From: Gloeocapsa sp. PCC 73106 | Lineage (GTDB): Bacteria > Cyanobacteriota > Cyanobacteriia > Cyanobacteriales > Gloeocapsaceae | Reading direction: 5' to 3' | Length of the DNA stretch: 57,991 nucleotides | NCBI RefSeq assembly: GCF_000332035.1 | Contig: NZ_ALVY01000217.1 | Location: 1-57,991 of the forward strand | Shown here: piece after piece, positions 53,831 to 57,991 of the stretch | Position numbering within the stretch: the first letter of the stretch is position 1 | Layout: each line of letters starts with the position of its first letter | The notes under the pieces: model-generated | Seen by the model: only the letters and a program-made list of their open reading frames with translations | Databases searched by the model: none | What the model was told of the DNA's origin: nothing | Made by a program: the position numbers and the translations under genes

Positions 53831-54532
53831 ATGCCTCCAACACAATCTCAGAAACCCATCGTTATCTCCCCCTCTATTCTCTCAGCCGACTTCAGTAAAC
53901 TAGGAGCGGAAATTCAAGCAGTAGACACAGCGGGCGCAGATTGGATTCACGTTGATGTTATGGATGGTCGTTTCGTTCCCAATATTACCATTGGTCCTTT
54001 AATTGTGGAGGCGATCCGTCCTTATACTCAAAAACCTCTGGATGTACATCTGATGATCGTCGAACCAGAGAAATATGTAGAAGATTTCGCCAAAGCAGGA
54101 GCAGATATTATCTCTGTACACGCAGAGCATAACGCTTCTCCTCATCTACACCGCACTCTAGGTCAAATCAGAGAATTGGGTAAACAAGCGGGTGTCGTAT
54201 TAAATCCTTCCACCCCTTTAGAATTGATCGATTACGTCTTAGAACTTTGTGATTTAGTGCTAATTATGAGTGTTAACCCAGGATTCGGCGGTCAAAGCTT
54301 TATTCCTGGTATCCTGCCAAAAATACAAAAACTACGCCAAATGTGCGACGAACGAGGCCTAGATCCCTGGATTGAAGTCGATGGAGGACTAAAACCAAGT
54401 AATACTTGGCAAGTTCTAGAAGTCGGCGCTAACGCGATTGTAGCGGGATCCGCTGTCTTCAAAGCTCCCGACTATGCAACGGCGATCGAAGGAATCCGTC
54501 ACAGCAAACGTCCAGAATTAGCCACCGTCTAA
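53831..54532 (+). CDS. rpe: ribulose-phosphate 3-epimerase
   Basis: Rpe interconverts ribulose-5-P and xylulose-5-P in the Calvin and pentose phosphate cycles. The 233-residue TIM barrel has [11 protein letters not shown], the metal-binding [40 protein letters not shown] and EVDGGLKP with catalytic Asp residues. It is full length; ATG at 53831. Confidence 0.97.
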   Translation: MPPTQSQKPIVISPSILSADFSKLGAEIQAVDTAGADWIHVDVMDGRFVPNITIGPLIVEAIRPYTQKPLDVHLMIVEPEKYVEDFAKAGADIISVHAEHNASPHLHRTLGQIRELGKQAGVVLNPSTPLELIDYVLELCDLVLIMSVNPGFGGQSFIPGILPKIQKLRQMCDERGLDPWIEVDGGLKPSNTWQVLEVGANAIVAGSAVFKAPDYATAIEGIRHSKRPELATV

Positions 54533-54541
54533 GCTATTAAC

Positions 54542-54564
54542 CCTCCTCTAATCTTTAGGGGAGG
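54542..54564 (+). terminator. hairpin after rpe
   Basis: A ten-base stem (CCTCCTCTAA at 54542-54551 with 54555-54564, one U-G) and a three-base loop follow the rpe stop by about ten bases. The following AATTTAATT is only weakly U-rich, so termination efficiency is uncertain. Confidence 0.6.
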
Positions 54565-54582
54565 AATTTAATTAAGATTAAG

Positions 54583-55083
54583 ATGAAAAAACCGGATTCA
54601 CCAATTTTAGTCCGCCCCCTTAAATTGTGGCAAGATCAAACCAATGAACAAGAAGTACGCTTGGAAATCTTACCATTAATTGACGTAATTTTCTGTATTT
54701 TAACCTTCTTTATCCTAGCCGCTGTCAGCTTCTCCAAACAACAAGCTATTAATTTAAATTTACCCAGCGCTCGCACCGGACAACCTCAGCTAGAAGAGAC
54801 GATAGTGGTTAGTCTGGATGAGTTGGGTCAAGTTTACGTAGAACAAGAAAAAGTTACCTCAGAAGAATTAAGTCAAGCAGTGAAGAACTATTATCTTCTT
54901 AATCCAGAAGGGATAGTAGTTTTGAACGCAGCCAGAGAAGTTCGCTACAACGAAGTAGTGGAATTGTTGGATGTATTACGAACTTTTGGAGGCGATCGCG
55001 TCGCTCTAGCTACTCTACCACTGGAAGGCGCAGAAATTCCTACCTCTGACTCTTCTCTTCCTATTTATTCTCCTCTACGTTAA
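54583..55083 (+). CDS. ExbD/TolR-type biopolymer transport protein
   Basis: The 166-residue product has one N-terminal membrane helix with the essential Asp (LPLIDVIFCILTFFILAAVSF, about 31-51). A periplasmic domain follows (VSLDELGQVYVEQEKVTSEEL, VVLNAAREVRYNEVVELLDVLRTFG). ExbD pairs with ExbB to power TonB-type transport or envelope functions; no exbB or tonB is adjacent here, so the partner is elsewhere. It continues past the domain with a Ser/Pro-rich tail. Confidence 0.9.
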   Translation: MKKPDSPILVRPLKLWQDQTNEQEVRLEILPLIDVIFCILTFFILAAVSFSKQQAINLNLPSARTGQPQLEETIVVSLDELGQVYVEQEKVTSEELSQAVKNYYLLNPEGIVVLNAAREVRYNEVVELLDVLRTFGGDRVALATLPLEGAEIPTSDSSLPIYSPLR

Positions 55084-55185
55084 GGTCTAAAATTCAAGCT
55101 TGTTAACCTCAACATAACCCAAGGGAAAAATTTCTTGGGTAAGCTGAAAGTTGTTGACTAGAAGACGGCGATCAAGCGAGAACAC

Positions 55186-57408
55186 ATGACATTACATCGG
55201 CGACAATTTTTGCTATTTTTCGGTGCAGCAGTAGGAACAGCTCTACTTAAAGCGCCATCTGCAGCTAGAGAAACCACCCTACCCTTCACTCTAGCAACCA
55301 GTCCAGAGAATATTAGCTTTTCTCCTGTTAAAGTACCGATTCCTTTAACTATTACTGGTATTGTCCCTGCGGAGCAAATCAACGCTTATCAAAACTATAC
55401 CGTAGTGGATGATTTAGTCTTACCAGAAGGATTTACCTACCAAGTAATCGCTAGCTGGGGTGATCCTTTGGGAGATTCCCGCTTTGGCTACAATAACGAC
55501 TATTTAGCCTATATTGCCACAGGTAGCGATGCAGGACTACTAGCTATTAACTTCGAGTATATCAGTGGTCAAACCTGGATGGATACCTATCCCATGGTCA
55601 TCGGTAAAGAATTACCCTTTCAAGCAGTAGCAGAGGCTATAGCTAGTAAAGGAAACACCAGCATCAACGCTTACGCACTAACTGAAGACGATCCCCTCAA
55701 ACAACAGATTAAACTAATCGCCAAAGAAGCTTTTATTGATCAGGGTATTGGCATTATGTCACTCAAACGTAACCCCGATGGAACTTGGGAAAGAACTAAC
55801 TTAAAGAGCGATCGCCGCATCACCGGTATCTCCGGCTTAGAAGACGGACGCTATGTTAAATCAACAGGTCCTGCTACCATCGTGTTTAACAAGAGCGACA
55901 AACTCGGTTATGAGGATAACTTGGGAGACAAAATTATCGGCAGCTTCAGCAACTGCGCCGGTGGAAAGACACCTTGGGGTACCATTTTTAGCGCCGAAGA
56001 AAACTACCAAGATCAAGTTCCTGAAGGCGTAAGAGCCGATGGATCATCTTTAGATCCTGCTAGAGTTCCCTTTGAATTAGCCTCCGATGAAATCTACGGT
56101 AGAGCCAACGTTTTTGGATTAGCTGGGAATAAATACGGTTGGATGGTAGAAGTAGATCCCGCTAACCCAGATGACTATGGCACCAAACATACCTGGTTAG
56201 GGAGGTTTCGCCATGAAGCCGTAGCCGTTAGAGCAGTTCCCGATAAAAAATTAGCAGCATACTCAGGTTGCGATCGCCGGGGCGGACACGTTTATAAATT
56301 CATCTCCACCGAACCCGTAGTTAAAGTTGATGATCGCTCCAACTCCCGACTTTTTGCCCAAGGAATGCTCTATGGCGCTAAATTTAATCCCGATTATACC
56401 GGTAAGTGGATTGCTCTTGAACCTGGTACACCCGTTGACCCAGTTTTACCCTCCCAGGTAGTAGGAACAGATGGCGAAGGGATGGTTCCCCTACCTAATA
56501 GCGATCGCGCTCAAGGCGGATTCATACCCTTTACCAATGACACTGCAGTAGCTCTATACAAACAAAAATTTAAAACTCTTGGAGACCTTTATCTGGGAAG
56601 CGATGAGGAAAAACAAGGCGCTATTTTAATTGATGCTCACTTTGCCGCTAACGCTGCCGGAATAACCTGTACAGCCCGTCCCGAAGACGCAGAAGTAACT
56701 AGTGATGGTACCGTATTTATCGCTTTTACCTCAGAAAATCCAGGAGGTGACGGTGGTCCTCATAAACATATGGCCCAAAATCCTCAAGATCCTAGCGTAC
56801 CCTATGAATACGGCTGGGTCGTGCGTATTGTTGAAGATAACCAAAATCCCGAAGCTTTAACCTTTCGTTGGGACGCTTTAGCCCTTGGGGGAGAACCCTA
56901 TCTAGAAGGTATGGGCTTTTCTAATCCCGATAACCTCGCGATCGATAGCAAAGGACATCTCTGGATGGTCACCGATATGTCTACCAGCGGGCATAATCAA
57001 GCCGTCCCGCCAGGTAGAAAAGTAGAAGGAAAACCCTTGAGCCTTAAAAACCTCACAGGTATATTTGGTAATAACACCGCTTGGTGCATTCCCCTCACTG
57101 GTCCTAGCGCCGGTAACGCCTACCCCTTCGCTATCGGTCCCACAGAAACAGAACTCTGCGGTCTGGAATTTAGTCCCGACGAAAAAAGTCTTTTCCTAGC
57201 TGTTCAACATCCCGGGGAAGTTACCGGTATTCGAGCTAACCTTAACTCGGAAACGCGAGAATTTGCTTTGAAAACTACCGACGGTCAAGAATTTATCCAA
57301 AAACGCGAAGTTCCTCTTGGTTCTAACTGGCCTGGTCGACAAGCCAATGATCCCCCGCGTCCTTCAGTAGTAGCCGTAAGACGTATAGACAACAACAGTA
57401 TTGTCTAA
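55186..57408 (+). CDS. PhoX-like (DUF839) secreted phosphatase, Tat-exported
   Basis: The 740-residue product has a twin-arginine signal (HRRQFLLFFG, R5-R6, with a hydrophobic stretch and APSAARE), so it is exported folded, consistent with a metalloenzyme. The DUF839/PhoX core has NFEYISGQTWMD, GGKTPWGTIFSAEENYQD, GRFRHEAVAV, AYSGCDRRGGHVYKFIS and PDNLAIDSKGHLWMVTDM. Characterised PhoX are Ca2+/Fe3+ phosphatases for organic phosphate scavenging. Length is larger than typical PhoX but usual for cyanobacterial DUF839 proteins. No PHO box was checked computationally; by eye I saw none convincing upstream. Confidence 0.88.
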   Translation: MTLHRRQFLLFFGAAVGTALLKAPSAARETTLPFTLATSPENISFSPVKVPIPLTITGIVPAEQINAYQNYTVVDDLVLPEGFTYQVIASWGDPLGDSRFGYNNDYLAYIATGSDAGLLAINFEYISGQTWMDTYPMVIGKELPFQAVAEAIASKGNTSINAYALTEDDPLKQQIKLIAKEAFIDQGIGIMSLKRNPDGTWERTNLKSDRRITGISGLEDGRYVKSTGPATIVFNKSDKLGYEDNLGDKIIGSFSNCAGGKTPWGTIFSAEENYQDQVPEGVRADGSSLDPARVPFELASDEIYGRANVFGLAGNKYGWMVEVDPANPDDYGTKHTWLGRFRHEAVAVRAVPDKKLAAYSGCDRRGGHVYKFISTEPVVKVDDRSNSRLFAQGMLYGAKFNPDYTGKWIALEPGTPVDPVLPSQVVGTDGEGMVPLPNSDRAQGGFIPFTNDTAVALYKQKFKTLGDLYLGSDEEKQGAILIDAHFAANAAGITCTARPEDAEVTSDGTVFIAFTSENPGGDGGPHKHMAQNPQDPSVPYEYGWVVRIVEDNQNPEALTFRWDALALGGEPYLEGMGFSNPDNLAIDSKGHLWMVTDMSTSGHNQAVPPGRKVEGKPLSLKNLTGIFGNNTAWCIPLTGPSAGNAYPFAIGPTETELCGLEFSPDEKSLFLAVQHPGEVTGIRANLNSETREFALKTTDGQEFIQKREVPLGSNWPGRQANDPPRPSVVAVRRIDNNSIV

Positions 57409-57551
57409 TTTTTTGGACTTGAGTGATTTATTGTTTCCAGTTTTACAATTTTGCGCTAAAATATGCGTGTGAGTCGCCCAAGTCTAAAAAAAGCATATAT
57501 ACCTATATCTTAAAAATGGCACTCTCAATACCAAGGTGTGAGGAAAACAAT

Positions 57552-57991
57552 ATGTCTAAACTATTTTGGCAAGTACTAAAAACAACCCCAGTCCTATTGG
57601 GTGCTTCATTATTAACCGCTAACAGCTCTTTAGCCGCTCCAGAAACTAGCCCCGTCAGCAACGAAGGACAAACTCTCGAGCAAATCGAACAATACAACAA
57701 CGAGCTCGGTGAACCCCTGTCCCAAGTAACCAGCGTTTCCCAACTGCGCGACGTATCTCCTGGAGACTGGGCATTTGAAGCGCTACGTACCTTAGTAGAA
57801 CGCTACGGCTGTATCGTAGGATATCCCGATCAAACCTTCCGTGGCAATCAGCCCACGAGTCGATATGAATTCGCAGCCGGTTTAAACGCTTGTCTACAAC
57901 AAATGGAACGCCTCATCGCCGCTAGCGAGGCAGTACTGAGAGAAGATATCGAAAGACTACAACTGCTGATGCAGGAATTCGAAGCAGAACT
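57552..57991 (+). CDS. cyanobacterial SLH-domain porin (OprB-like), 5' part
   Basis: From ATG at 57552 (with AGGAAA just upstream) 146 codons are visible before the window ends. A signal peptide (LLGASLLTANSSLAAPE) is followed by SVSQLRDVSPGDWAFEALRTLVERYGCIVGYPD and the segment FRGNQPTSRYEFAAGLNACL. This is the single SLH domain of cyanobacterial iron-uptake/OprB porins that anchors them to peptidoglycan-linked polymer. A coiled-coil start (ASEAVLREDIERLQLLMQEF) comes next. The beta-barrel lies outside the window. Confidence 0.9.
   Translation, partial: MSKLFWQVLKTTPVLLGASLLTANSSLAAPETSPVSNEGQTLEQIEQYNNELGEPLSQVTSVSQLRDVSPGDWAFEALRTLVERYGCIVGYPDQTFRGNQPTSRYEFAAGLNACLQQMERLIAASEAVLREDIERLQLLMQEFEAE

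Noticed and set aside
1-57991. CRISPR array or complete insertion sequence
   Set aside because: No regularly spaced repeats and no element with two matching ends and an intact transposase were found by eye.

Overview
This window is a piece of a cyanobacterial chromosome. The evidence is a split-intein dnaE gene half, many HIP1 octamers (GCGATCGC), a DevBCA-type exporter, a minCDE operon of cyanobacterial type, a DUF1269 protein and, at the right edge, a porin with an SLH domain of the kind found in cyanobacterial outer membranes. I do not assign a genus. Most of the window is ordinary housekeeping chromosome. Accessory or decayed DNA is concentrated at about 18.9-19.2, 23.8-24.0, 30.8-35.3, 39.2-41.1 and 49.3-49.5 kb.

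Layout from left to right: a secreted phosphodiester glycosidase-like protein; lepA and murA; recN (reverse strand); an ABC1/UbiB-type kinase; a DUF1537 sugar-acid kinase joined to minC-minD-minE; a small TTG-start protein; ppc; an aldo/keto reductase; a PMCA-type P-type ATPase with an extra membrane insertion; a gutted paralogue followed by an intact seven-repeat beta-propeller protein; a His-tailed chelatase-like protein; a VOC protein; a sigma-like protein; a PEP-CTERM-like relic; a half-size TauE; ppx/gppA with an overlapping acetyltransferase; coaD and a chorismate-utilising synthase; a GH57 glucanotransferase/amylase-like protein.

From 30.8 to 34.5 kb, a gene for a 943-residue membrane iron-sulfur protein fused to a cyclic-nucleotide-binding domain lies between two ~92% identical copies of a 147-bp segment. 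That segment spans the junction of the GH57 gene and a DUF2237 gene. The arrangement looks like integration of a circle by single crossover. Next come a minimal SepF-domain protein, tRNA-Phe(GAA), and a tightly overlapping operon of hydrolase, NAD(P)HX repair, queE and queC. Then there is a small accessory island: an IS4-like transposase fragment, DUF1643, an IS5-like end, hicBA, and a Uma2 gene. murG and a small unknown gene follow.

The right part carries leuC-leuD, dnaE N-half with its split intein, and tsaB starting inside the intein tail. After it come a decayed DUF29 fragment, a TetR regulator divergent from a devBCA-like exporter with two matching palindromic operators between them, a DUF1269 protein, rpe, an ExbD-like protein, a Tat-exported PhoX-like phosphatase and the start of a porin.

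The least conventional signals are these: (i) the redox/cNMP membrane protein, its palindromic promoter and its duplicated flanks; (ii) a dispersed ~55-bp repeat, three copies, each containing a near-consensus sigma-70 promoter beside hicBA, DUF1643 and the DUF29 relic; (iii) the internally deleted propeller paralogue; (iv) the TetR/exporter operator pair.
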